Both the position numbers and the translations under genes were made by a program. Positions 18,918 through 25,957 of a stretch of DNA of 64,000 bases are shown one piece after another. This stretch comes from Thermoplasmatales archaeon SW_10_69_26 (lineage in GTDB: Archaea > Thermoplasmatota > SW-10-69-26). Positions within the stretch are counted from its first letter, which is position 1, and each line of letters opens with the position of its first letter. Under the pieces are notes generated by a model. That model ran no database searches and was not told the origin of the DNA. It was given only the letters and a program-made list of their open reading frames with translations. The DNA is taken from NCBI GenBank assembly GCA_003009755.1, contig PXUB01000032.1, forward strand, positions 62,001-126,000, read 5' to 3'.

Positions 18918-19065
18918 ACACGTTCAGACGCCCGACGGCCTCAAAGGGCTTACGTTGAAGGGCCGGTCGGAGCTGCCGCTCGCGGCGACCTCGGGCCAGC
19001 AGCGGCCGAGGAAGCAGACGCGCCTGTGGGGCGCGATCCCGGCTCCGAGCGTCCACCGCGCTGGG

Positions 19066-19794
19066 CTACCCCACCGGCCGCCACTTCAACCCGTAGCGGG
19101 TCTGGCCCTCCATCGAGAACAGGCGGCGCAGCACCGGCCGCACGCGGTCGCCGATCGACAGCTCGCCCTCGAGGGCCGCCTGCCCGATCTCGCGGCCGCC
19201 CTCGTCGAGGCTCACGATGACGACGTCGTAGGGGCCATCGGCGTCGTGCTGGCGGGCGAACTCGCCCGGCGGCCCGGCCTCGATCGTCGTCGTCGCGGCG
19301 ACCTCGCCCCCGCCGCGGGCTCGGGCCCCGTAGCGGCGCTCGGGGTCGGCATCGTAGACCTCGCGGGACACGTAGGCTCCCTGCGAGGCCTCGCTCCACG
19401 GCTCGGCCTCGGCCTGCTCGCGGCGCCGGTAGATGTCCACGGTCAGCTCCTCGGCCGGGGTGGCCAGGCCGTCGACGGCGATCGCGGGGCCCTCGAGGCG
19501 GACGACGTGGGCCTGCCCGTCGCCGACGTCCCCGACCAGGACCGGGCCCTCGGCCTCGGTCGACCGCTCGAGGATCTCCAGGCCCGCGCCCGCCGGCCCG
19601 GCGCGGCCCACGGACCACCCAACGGCGCCCTCGCTGGCCGTCGAAGCGGTTGCCGGCGGGGCCAGCCGGGGCACGGTCTCGTCGGGGTCGAGCTCGGCGA
19701 AGGCCCGCTGGAGGGCCGCCTCGTCCCCGCCGCCGAGCGGGGCCGCCTCGACGCTGGCCGCGCCCGTGAGGCAGGCGCCCTCGTCGGGGCTCAC
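19066..19794 (-). CDS. DUF35 OB-fold protein with a thiolase-superfamily-like N-terminus
   Basis: The 242-residue frame starts at a GTG (19794) that overlaps the stop of the preceding gene (GTGA). The C-terminal 120 residues fit the DUF35 OB-fold that accompanies archaeal acetoacetyl-CoA thiolase and HMG-CoA synthase: VSREVYDADP, then GEVAATTTIEAGP, VIVSLDEGGREIGQA, IGDRVRPVLRR and YGLKWRPV. The zinc-ribbon cysteines normally preceding the OB-fold are absent. The first about 100 residues resemble part of an HMG-CoA synthase-like domain. In related archaea DUF35 links thiolase and synthase for substrate channelling, which the operon here would suit. Confidence 0.65.
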   Translation of the reverse strand: MSPDEGACLTGAASVEAAPLGGGDEAALQRAFAELDPDETVPRLAPPATASTASEGAVGWSVGRAGPAGAGLEILERSTEAEGPVLVGDVGDGQAHVVRLEGPAIAVDGLATPAEELTVDIYRRREQAEAEPWSEASQGAYVSREVYDADPERRYGARARGGGEVAATTTIEAGPPGEFARQHDADGPYDVVIVSLDEGGREIGQAALEGELSIGDRVRPVLRRLFSMEGQTRYGLKWRPVG

Positions 19795-20045
19795 GCGAAC
19801 GGCGACCCCGGCGCCGCCAAGCCGACCTGCTCGCTGGGGTCCTCGAGGAAGACGCGGATCCGGTCCAGGCCTTCGAGGGCCTCGTCGGGGAGATGGAGGC
19901 CGGCCTCGACCGCCATCGTGAGCCCGTCCTCGTCCCATCCCGGGACGCGCAGCGCCTCGAACCCGCGGGCGAGACCGGCTTGCCGGGCGCGCTTGCCCTC
20001 GATCCGGTGCACGGGCAGGTGGACACCGCCAGCGGTGATCGCCAC
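19791..20045 (-). CDS. Short HMG-CoA synthase-like N-terminal fragment
   Basis: The 84-residue protein begins MAITAGGVHLPVHRIEG and contains GWDEDGLTMAVEAGLHL, which resembles the N-terminal strand and first helices of archaeal HMG-CoA synthase/KAS III proteins (gvyiPryRl, fdEDslTMavEA). It then stops instead of reaching the catalytic Cys region. It starts one base after the thiolase stop and its own stop overlaps the next start. It is either a reduced subunit or the front half of a formerly longer synthase whose remainder is the next gene. Confidence 0.55.
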   Translation of the reverse strand: MAITAGGVHLPVHRIEGKRARQAGLARGFEALRVPGWDEDGLTMAVEAGLHLPDEALEGLDRIRVFLEDPSEQVGLAAPGSPFA

Positions 20046-20046
20046 C

Positions 20047-21210
20047 TCAGGTCCCCCCTCGCTCGAGCACGTGCACCGCGCACGTCGCCCCCGAGCCGCC
20101 GACGTTGTGCGTCAGCCCGGTCTCGGCGTCCGCGATCTGGCGGTCGCCGGCGCGAGAGAGCAACTGGTCGTGGATCTCGGCCACCTGGGCGACGCCGGTC
20201 GCGCCCAGCGGGTGGCCTTTGCCCTTGAGGCCGCCGCTGGGGTTGACCACGCAGGCCCCGCCGCGATCGGTGCGGCCCTCCGCCGTCGCGGGTCCGCCCT
20301 CGCCCTTGCCGGCCAGGCCCAGATCCTCGATCGCCAGGATCTCGGCGATCGTGAAGCAATCGTGCACCTCGGCCAGGTCGACCTCCTCGATCGAGCGCCC
20401 CGCCTCCCTCAGGGCCTCCTCGCCGGCGGTCCGCGTGGCGGAGAGCTCGGTCAGGCTCGGCCGTTCGTGCAGCGCCAGGTGGTCGCTGGCGGCGCCCGCT
20501 CCGGTGATCGTGGTGGCTTCGGCATCGATCTGGTCGGCCCTCGCGGCCGAGGTGAGCACGAGCGCGGCGGCTCCATCCGTGGTGCCGCAGCAGTCGAACA
20601 GGCGCAGGGGGTCGGCCACGGTCGGCGAATCCATCACCCGCTCGAGGCCGACCTCCTTGCTGAACTGGGCGTTGGGGTTGTCGGCGGCGAAGCGGTGGTT
20701 CTTCACCGCGACCTGGGCCAGCTGCTCGCGCGTGGTGCCGTGTTCGTGGGCGTGGCGGGAGGCCATCAGGCCGTAGACGCCGGGGAACGTGGTGCCGGCC
20801 ATGCGCTCCCAGGGCGTCTCGCCGGAGACGCCCAGCCAGTACCCGCTGCGGTGGCTGGGCTGGTCGTTCATGCGCTCGAACCCGACGACGAGCGCCACCT
20901 CGCATCGACCCGCCTCGATCGCTTGCAGCGCCGAGCGGACCGCATAGCCGCCGCTTGCGCAGGCGTTCTCGACCCGGTGGGCGGCTACGCCCTGCAGGCC
21001 CTCGATCCCGTTGACCAGAGCGGCCGGGTTGCCCAACTGGCCGCCGCCGAACGCCAGCGAGGCCCACCAGGCCTCGTCGACGTCCTCGGCCGCCAACCCT
21101 GCATCTCGCAACGCATCGTCGACGACGGACTCGACGCGAGGGAACGCATCGCCGCTGTACGCACCGAAGTTCGACATCCCGCAGCCGACCACGGCCACCT
21201 CGGGGCTCAT
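20047..21210 (-). CDS. Thiolase (acetyl-CoA acyltransferase, SCP-x/archaeal type)
   Basis: The 387-residue thiolase-superfamily enzyme has the nucleophile Cys in ENACASGGYAV (about residue 84), VHDCFTIAEI with the family's His/Cys region (about 252-261) and the C-terminal NPSGGLKGKGHPLGATG motif (about 319-335). It would condense acetyl-CoA to acetoacetyl-CoA for isoprenoid synthesis, or cleave 3-ketoacyl-CoA; the short HMG-CoA synthase-like and OB-fold genes downstream favour the mevalonate-type complex. It is the first gene of a three-gene operon. A mobile element ends 30 bases upstream of its ATG. Confidence 0.9.
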   Translation of the reverse strand: MSPEVAVVGCGMSNFGAYSGDAFPRVESVVDDALRDAGLAAEDVDEAWWASLAFGGGQLGNPAALVNGIEGLQGVAAHRVENACASGGYAVRSALQAIEAGRCEVALVVGFERMNDQPSHRSGYWLGVSGETPWERMAGTTFPGVYGLMASRHAHEHGTTREQLAQVAVKNHRFAADNPNAQFSKEVGLERVMDSPTVADPLRLFDCCGTTDGAAALVLTSAARADQIDAEATTITGAGAASDHLALHERPSLTELSATRTAGEEALREAGRSIEEVDLAEVHDCFTIAEILAIEDLGLAGKGEGGPATAEGRTDRGGACVVNPSGGLKGKGHPLGATGVAQVAEIHDQLLSRAGDRQIADAETGLTHNVGGSGATCAVHVLERGGT

Positions 21211-21240
21211 CTCGGCCGACCATGCGGGACGGGGCCCTTA

Positions 21241-21665
21241 GACTGCCGGTCTTGTTTTGCTTACGCTCTCGCGCCGGCCTCCCGAGAGGACGAGCCCGGA
21301 AGCTCGTGCGAGGGAGCGTGGCAAAATCGCGGAGCCTGAGGAACGCAACCCTCGGGCGTGATCTCCGGGCACGACAACGAGGGGGCCCGCCTTAGACCGG
21401 CGCACCAGAACATTTCCGGTCCCACGGTCTCCCCCTACAAGCGGTTGGCCAGGAGAAGTTCACCGGATCGAGGGGGAGCGGTCTCCGTGACCCCCCTCAC
21501 GGCGAGGCCGCCCTCAGGCCGGTGACGACGCGAGGTCCCCACGTCCGCGGGTTGCAAGCGTTGTCGCCGTCGACCTCGAAAGGCCTGTGGGCCTTCCGTC
21601 GTCTCGGCTCCGCGCTTTCACCGCCTGAGGGCGGCGAGAGCCTAACCCAAGCATCGCCGGCAGTC
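21241..21665 (-). mobile_element. MITE-like element 1, TA-flanked, IS630-type termini
   Basis: A 425-bp non-coding element is bounded by GACTGCCGG and its complement CCGGCAGTC, with TA on both outer sides (21239-21240 and 21666-21667). It is a second copy, inverted, of the element at 44599-44969. Both ends match (one extends through the stretch encoding GGTGAAAGCGCGGAGCCGAG), and an internal 29-nt run (21395-21423 against 44704-44732) is identical. The outer nine bases are the same as those of the IS630-type element at 27547. Inner sequence folds into several hairpins. No gene is carried. Confidence 0.8.
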
Positions 21666-21693
21666 TAGCTTGACGGCCCGGCGGAAGACGCGA

Positions 21694-22452
21694 TCAGCGT
21701 CGGCGCAAGGCGACGGCGCCGGCCACGAGGGCAAGCGGAGCGACCCAGGGACCGAACGGGATGCCGTTGCCGTCCCCGCCGCCGTCCTCGCCACCGTCGG
21801 TGGTGCCGTTGCCGCCGCTGCTGCCCCCGGTCGTCTCGTCGCCATCCGTGGCACCGCCGTCGGTGGTGCCGGCGTCGCTGGAGGCGACCGTGACGGGCAG
21901 GCTCGTCGTTCCCTCGGCGGAGGGGAACTCGCCGTTGCAGCTTCCCTCGGGCGGGCCGTAGTTGCCGCCGGGGAAGGTGCCCGTGACCGTGACCTCGCGG
22001 TCGCCGCCGGAAGCGGTGTTGGCGGCCTGCACGGTGACGGTGGTCTCCTGGGAGTTGTTGTAGCCGCCGGCCGCCGTCCCCGAGTTGTGGATCCCTTGCG
22101 TGTCCGAGAACACGAGCTCGGAGGGATCGGCCAGACCGGTGACGCCGTTCGGGTTGGAGACGCTCACGTTGACCGGGAGCTCCTCGTTCTCGGCGCAACT
22201 GAAGTTGTCACCCGTCAACCGGACCAGCACCGTGACGTCCTTGGACTCGCCCGGCGACAGCTCGCCGGCTTCGTCTTGCGGTTCGAGCTCCACCGAGAAA
22301 GAGGGCTGCTGAGCAGCCGCCAGGCCAGCGATGGCAAGCAGCGCGGCGACCGTCAAAGCCCCGATCGTTCGTGAACCCACGGAGTCACACCCACGCTGGT
22401 GGACGAGGTTCCGGCCCTTGACGATTGTGGATTCGGCCTCGAACACTCTCAC
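21694..22452 (-). CDS. Secreted surface protein with Ser/Thr/Gly-rich stalk and C-terminal anchor
   Basis: The sequence reads as signal peptide (IGALTVAALLAIAGLAAAQ), a beta-sandwich body with sequons (NVS, NNS, NGT) and two cysteine pairs, then a low-complexity stalk of about 50 residues rich in Thr, Asp and Gly, and finally a hydrophobic helix (WVAPLALVAGAVAL) with RRR. This is the layout of archaeal cell-wall proteins. As drawn (252 residues) the signal peptide is preceded by about 27 extra residues; a GTG just before GSRTIGAL would give a normal signal peptide and is the likelier start. Confidence 0.7.
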   Translation of the reverse strand: MRVFEAESTIVKGRNLVHQRGCDSVGSRTIGALTVAALLAIAGLAAAQQPSFSVELEPQDEAGELSPGESKDVTVLVRLTGDNFSCAENEELPVNVSVSNPNGVTGLADPSELVFSDTQGIHNSGTAAGGYNNSQETTVTVQAANTASGGDREVTVTGTFPGGNYGPPEGSCNGEFPSAEGTTSLPVTVASSDAGTTDGGATDGDETTGGSSGGNGTTDGGEDGGGDGNGIPFGPWVAPLALVAGAVALRRR

Positions 22453-22621
22453 CCACGGGTGTGGTCTGGGCCCCGGCCGACGTCCGGCCCCTCATCCCCC
22501 GCAAGGTCGCCAACCACGACCGTGACGTTGCTCTCTGCGATCGCTCGCGGCCTCGTCCGCCAGCGCCGGGTCAGGCAGCTGCTCGAGGCCCAGGACGATC
22601 CCGGCGACCTCGAACGCGGCT

Positions 22622-22990
22622 TCACGCCGGCTGGGACCGCTCGAGCTGGATCTGAGCAGCCCCCATCGTCCCGCTGATCGGTGGGTTGGGCTTGCGGACG
22701 CGGACGACGCACCGCCGCCAGTGCAGGCCCTCGAGCGCGTCGAGGATCTCCTCGGCCAGTCCCTCCAACAGCGGGTGCTCGTCCTCCGAGATGACGCGGT
22801 CGATGCGATCGTGGACCTCGCGGTAGTCGATCGTGCGATCCAACGAGTGAACCGAGCCCTCACCCATGGGGATCTCCAAGTCCACGTCCACCTCGACGTG
22901 CGTGCCGACGGTGCGTTCCTCCTCGGTGTGGCCGATGCGGCCGAAGAAGCGCATCTCGTCGAGGCTCATCAGCGCGACGTCGTCGCTCAT
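22622..22990 (-). CDS. folB: Dihydroneopterin aldolase-family protein
   Basis: The 122-residue protein fits the FolB/tunnelling fold: MSLDEMRFFGRIGHTEEER at the N-terminus (with the conserved Glu/Tyr-type positions partly changed), RTIDYREVHDRIDRVIS in the middle (residues about 52-68), EGLAEEILDALEG and a last strand VRVRKPNPPI. It would cleave dihydroneopterin to 6-hydroxymethyl-dihydropterin, feeding FolP. The ATG overlaps the folP stop (ATGA), and it is the last gene of the folate operon. Confidence 0.85.
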   Translation of the reverse strand: MSDDVALMSLDEMRFFGRIGHTEEERTVGTHVEVDVDLEIPMGEGSVHSLDRTIDYREVHDRIDRVISEDEHPLLEGLAEEILDALEGLHWRRCVVRVRKPNPPISGTMGAAQIQLERSQPA

Positions 22991-23814
22991 CGTGGATCCA
23001 ACGCCTCCGCCGTCCGCACCGCGTCCAGGGTCTCGGGTACATCGTGCACCCGAACGATGGCGGCCCCGTCGCGGGCCGCCAACGTCGCCACGGCCAGCGA
23101 GCCGGGCAACCGCTCGTCCACCTCGCGGTCCAGCAGGTCGGCGAACATCGACTTGCGGGACACGCCGACGAGGAGGGGGTAACCGAGACCGGCCAGCGAG
23201 GAGGTGGCGCGCAACAGCTCGAGGTTGTGCGCGAGCCGCTTGCCGAACCCGATCCCTGGATCGAGCGTGATCGCATCCCGCTCGATGCCGGCCGCTCGCG
23301 CGGCCTCGGCTCGCTCCAGCAGGAACGCGGCGACCTCGGCGCGCACGTTCTCGTAGGAGGGATCGGCCTGCATGACGTCGGGCGTGCCCTGCCGATGCAT
23401 GAGCACGATGTCGGCCCCGTGGTCGGCGACCACGTCGAACATGCGCTCGTCGTCGCGCCCGGCGCTGACGTCGTTCACGATCGCCGCCCCGGCCTCCAGG
23501 GCGCGATCGGCCACCGCGGCCCGGCGGGTGTCGACGCTGATCGGCACGTCGACCACGTCGTCGATCGCCTCGACGGCGGGCACGACGCGCTCGAGCTCGT
23601 CCCTCTCGGGAACCGGATCGGCGCCCGGTCGGGTGCTTTCGCCGCCGACGTCGAGCACGTCGGCGCCCTGCTCGGCCATCCGGCGGGCCCGCCGGACGGC
23701 GTCCTCGGCCTCGGGGGCGCGGCTGTCGGCGTAGAAGCTGTCGGGGGTGACGTTCACGACGCCCATGACGAGCGGGCGCCCGGCCTGCGCGAACCGGTCG
23801 CGGATCGGGCCCAT
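22987..23814 (-). CDS. folP: Dihydropteroate synthase
   Basis: The 275-residue TIM-barrel enzyme joins 6-hydroxymethyl-dihydropterin pyrophosphate to p-aminobenzoate. All signature loops are present: MGVVNVTPDSFYAD (18-31), LDVGGESTRPGADP (about 55-68), NDVSAGRDD (about 113-121), the LDPGIGFGKR loop (about 204-213) and GVSRKSMF (about 236-243). It lies one base after folC and overlaps folB, so the gene set makes tetrahydrofolate, rather than only methanopterin, in this archaeon. Confidence 0.95.
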   Translation of the reverse strand: MGPIRDRFAQAGRPLVMGVVNVTPDSFYADSRAPEAEDAVRRARRMAEQGADVLDVGGESTRPGADPVPERDELERVVPAVEAIDDVVDVPISVDTRRAAVADRALEAGAAIVNDVSAGRDDERMFDVVADHGADIVLMHRQGTPDVMQADPSYENVRAEVAAFLLERAEAARAAGIERDAITLDPGIGFGKRLAHNLELLRATSSLAGLGYPLLVGVSRKSMFADLLDREVDERLPGSLAVATLAARDGAAIVRVHDVPETLDAVRTAEALDPR

Positions 23815-23815
23815 C

Positions 23816-25105
23816 TCAGCCGACCAGGTCCGGCGCGATGTCGAGCACGCGGCCGGCGAGATAGAAGGAACCGAACACGACCACGGCGTCCTCCGGGTTG
23901 GCGGTGCCGAGCATCGTCTTCAGCGCCGTGTGGATGTTGTGGACGGTGCGAACCCGCGAGCAGTGGCGCTCGGCCTCGCCGGCCAGCGCCTTCGCGTTCA
24001 GGCCGCGGTCGCCGCTTCCGGGCGGCTTGGTGACGAACACCTCGCGGCTCTCCGGCGCCATGATCTCCATCATGGAGCCGTAGTCCTTGTCGCGAAGCGC
24101 GCCGAACATGATGAAGTAGCGCTCGAACTCCCTCTCCTGCAGGAAGGACCGCAGCGTCTTCACCGCGTCCGGGTTGTGGGCACCGTCGATGATGAACGCC
24201 GGCTCCTTCTGCGCGACGTCCATGCGGCCCGGCAGATCGGTGGCTTCGATCCCGGCGGGCACGCCGGCGTCCTCGGCCTCGAGATCCGTCTCCTCCCGCA
24301 GCAGCTGGAAGGTGTGCGCGGCGAGGGCGGCGTTCTCGGCCATGTGCTCGCCCGGCATCGAGGAATGCAGTTCCCCCCAGGGCGAGTCGGGGATGGTGAA
24401 CCGGACGCCGTCGAGGTCGTTGGCCTGGATCTGCGGGGAGCCCAGCGAGCGAAGCACCTTCAGCGGCGCGCGTCGCTTCGCGGCCTCGCTCCACACGGAC
24501 TTGAGTGCGAGCCCGTCGGCGCCGGTGACGACCGGCACACCTTTGCGCAGGATGCCGGCCTTCTCGCGGGCGATCTGCTCGTCGCTGGAGCCCAGGTGCT
24601 CGGCGTGCTCGATCCCGACGTTCGTGATGACGGTCGCCTCGGGGTCCCGGAGAACGTTCGTGGCGTCCTTCCTGCCGCCGAGCCCGACCTCGATCACGGC
24701 GTAGTCCACGTCGGCCTCGGCGAAGTGCACCAGCGCCATGGCCGTCAGGGTCTCGAAGAACGTCGGCTCGAGGCCGGCGTCCTCGGCCTGATCCATGACG
24801 CGCTGGGCGACGTCGGCGAACGTGTCCTCGTCGACGTTCTCCTCGTCGACGCGGATCCGTTCGGTGACGGTGTGGACGTGCGGGCTGGCGTACGTGCCGA
24901 CGCGCTGCCCGGCCGAGACGAGCATGTTCGAGAGGAACGCGCACACCGACCCCTTGCCGTTGGTGCCGGCCACGTGCACCGACTCGAACTGGTCCTGGGG
25001 GTTGCCCAGCGCGTCCAGCAGGTTCTCGATCGTGTCGAGCTCGAGGTTGATCTCTCGCTCGCGCAGGGCCTCCAGCCGTTCCATCGTGGACTCTGCCTCA
25101 GCCAT
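23816..25105 (-). CDS. folC: Folylpolyglutamate/dihydrofolate synthase
   Basis: The 429-residue Mur-ligase-family protein starts at the ATG at 25105, whose first codons overlap the purN stop by eight bases. The ATP loop VAGTNGKGSV lies near residue 44-53; ASPHVHTVTERIRVDE (about 73-88) and FETLTAMALVHF are the FolC omega loop region; GLGGRKDATNV (about 134-144) and DGAHNPDAVK (about 302-311) complete the active site. It adds glutamate to dihydropteroate and folates. Position between purN and folP fits one-carbon metabolism. Confidence 0.95.
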   Translation of the reverse strand: MAEAESTMERLEALREREINLELDTIENLLDALGNPQDQFESVHVAGTNGKGSVCAFLSNMLVSAGQRVGTYASPHVHTVTERIRVDEENVDEDTFADVAQRVMDQAEDAGLEPTFFETLTAMALVHFAEADVDYAVIEVGLGGRKDATNVLRDPEATVITNVGIEHAEHLGSSDEQIAREKAGILRKGVPVVTGADGLALKSVWSEAAKRRAPLKVLRSLGSPQIQANDLDGVRFTIPDSPWGELHSSMPGEHMAENAALAAHTFQLLREETDLEAEDAGVPAGIEATDLPGRMDVAQKEPAFIIDGAHNPDAVKTLRSFLQEREFERYFIMFGALRDKDYGSMMEIMAPESREVFVTKPPGSGDRGLNAKALAGEAERHCSRVRTVHNIHTALKTMLGTANPEDAVVVFGSFYLAGRVLDIAPDLVG

Positions 25106-25751
25106 CGTCAGCCACCTCCGGTACGATCCTCCCCTCGATGTCGACGTCTCCCTTGATGTGCACCCGTCCGTCCTCGATCGACAGCCGCCCCTCGGCGAAC
25201 AGGCGGACGCTGGCGGGCAGGATCTCGTGCTCGGTCGCGAGGATCCGCTGGCTGAGCTGCTCCCGATCGTCGTCGGGGCGTACCGGGACCGCCGACTGGA
25301 GGATGATCGGGCCCGCGTCCACCTCTTCGGTGACGAAATGCGTCGTCGCACCAGCGACGCGGACGCCGGCGTCGAGGGCCTGGTGTTGGGCGTCCGTGCC
25401 GCGGAAGGAAGGCAAAAGCGCCGGGTGGATGTTGATCACGCGTTGCGGGAACGCAGAGAGGAACGTGGACGTGAGAATCCGCATGAAGCCGGCCAAGACC
25501 ACGAGGTCGACATCGCGGTCCTCGAGCGCGTCGGCCAGCTCGGCGTCGTAGGCCTCGCGGTCCCTGCCGTCGGGGTCGAGGACCATCGTTTCCACGTCGA
25601 AGTGTCGCGCTCGCTCGAGCGCTCGAGCGTCGTCCTGATCGGAGACGACCACCTCGATGGACGCCGGCCCCAACCGGTCCCCCTGCTCGGCTTCGAGCAG
25701 GGCTCGGAGGTTGGTTCCGCGTCCGGAGGCGAGCACGGCGACGGAGAGCAT
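25098..25751 (-). CDS. purN: Phosphoribosylglycinamide formyltransferase
   Basis: The 217-residue enzyme uses 10-formyl-tetrahydrofolate to formylate GAR in purine synthesis. Visible motifs are ASGRGTNLRALLE (8-20), the catalytic INIHPALLPSFRGTDAQ (about 114-130, with Asn and His of the active site) and THFVTEEVDAGPII (about 146-159, with the catalytic Asp). Its first place in the folate operon makes biological sense, since it consumes the product. GAGGAAGG about 14 bases before the ATG may act as a ribosome-binding site. Confidence 0.96.
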   Translation of the reverse strand: MLSVAVLASGRGTNLRALLEAEQGDRLGPASIEVVVSDQDDARALERARHFDVETMVLDPDGRDREAYDAELADALEDRDVDLVVLAGFMRILTSTFLSAFPQRVINIHPALLPSFRGTDAQHQALDAGVRVAGATTHFVTEEVDAGPIILQSAVPVRPDDDREQLSQRILATEHEILPASVRLFAEGRLSIEDGRVHIKGDVDIEGRIVPEVADDG

Positions 25752-25794
25752 CGTGGATAGACCTTCCTCAGTACGTGCCTTAGGCTTGGCGGGT

Positions 25795-25804
25795 GGTTAT
25801 ACAT
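25795..25804 (-). promoter_or_regulatory. Candidate TATA box of the purN-folCPB operon
   Basis: ATGTATAACC (minus strand) lies about 45 bases upstream of the purN ATG, implying a leader of roughly 20 bases that contains GAGGAAGG. It is the only A/T-rich box on this strand between purN and the helicase gene. Confidence 0.45.
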
Positions 25805-25925
25805 TTCCCTCCGAGGGCGCGCAGGCGACCGCTATCCGTGGTAGGACGTGCCTAGGGACGTTCTCGGCGACCGGGAGCCTGGCATGGGTCTCCGGGGCGA
25901 GCGCGTTCGCGGTTCCTGGTGCAAG

Positions 25926-25933
25926 GGTTATAC
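25926..25933 (+). promoter_or_regulatory. TATA box of a leaderless helicase transcript
   Basis: GGTTATAC is centred about 28 bases before the GTG at 25958. That spacing places the transcription start on or beside the start codon, so the mRNA would be leaderless, and it argues against the longer in-frame extension to 25919, which would overlap the promoter. Confidence 0.5.
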
Positions 25934-25957
25934 GGAACCGTCGGGCTCCCAGGCCGC

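Noticed and set aside
22399-22677. Small plus-strand frames between the secreted protein and folB
   Set aside because: No ribosome-binding site or family similarity, and they overlap folB in antisense.
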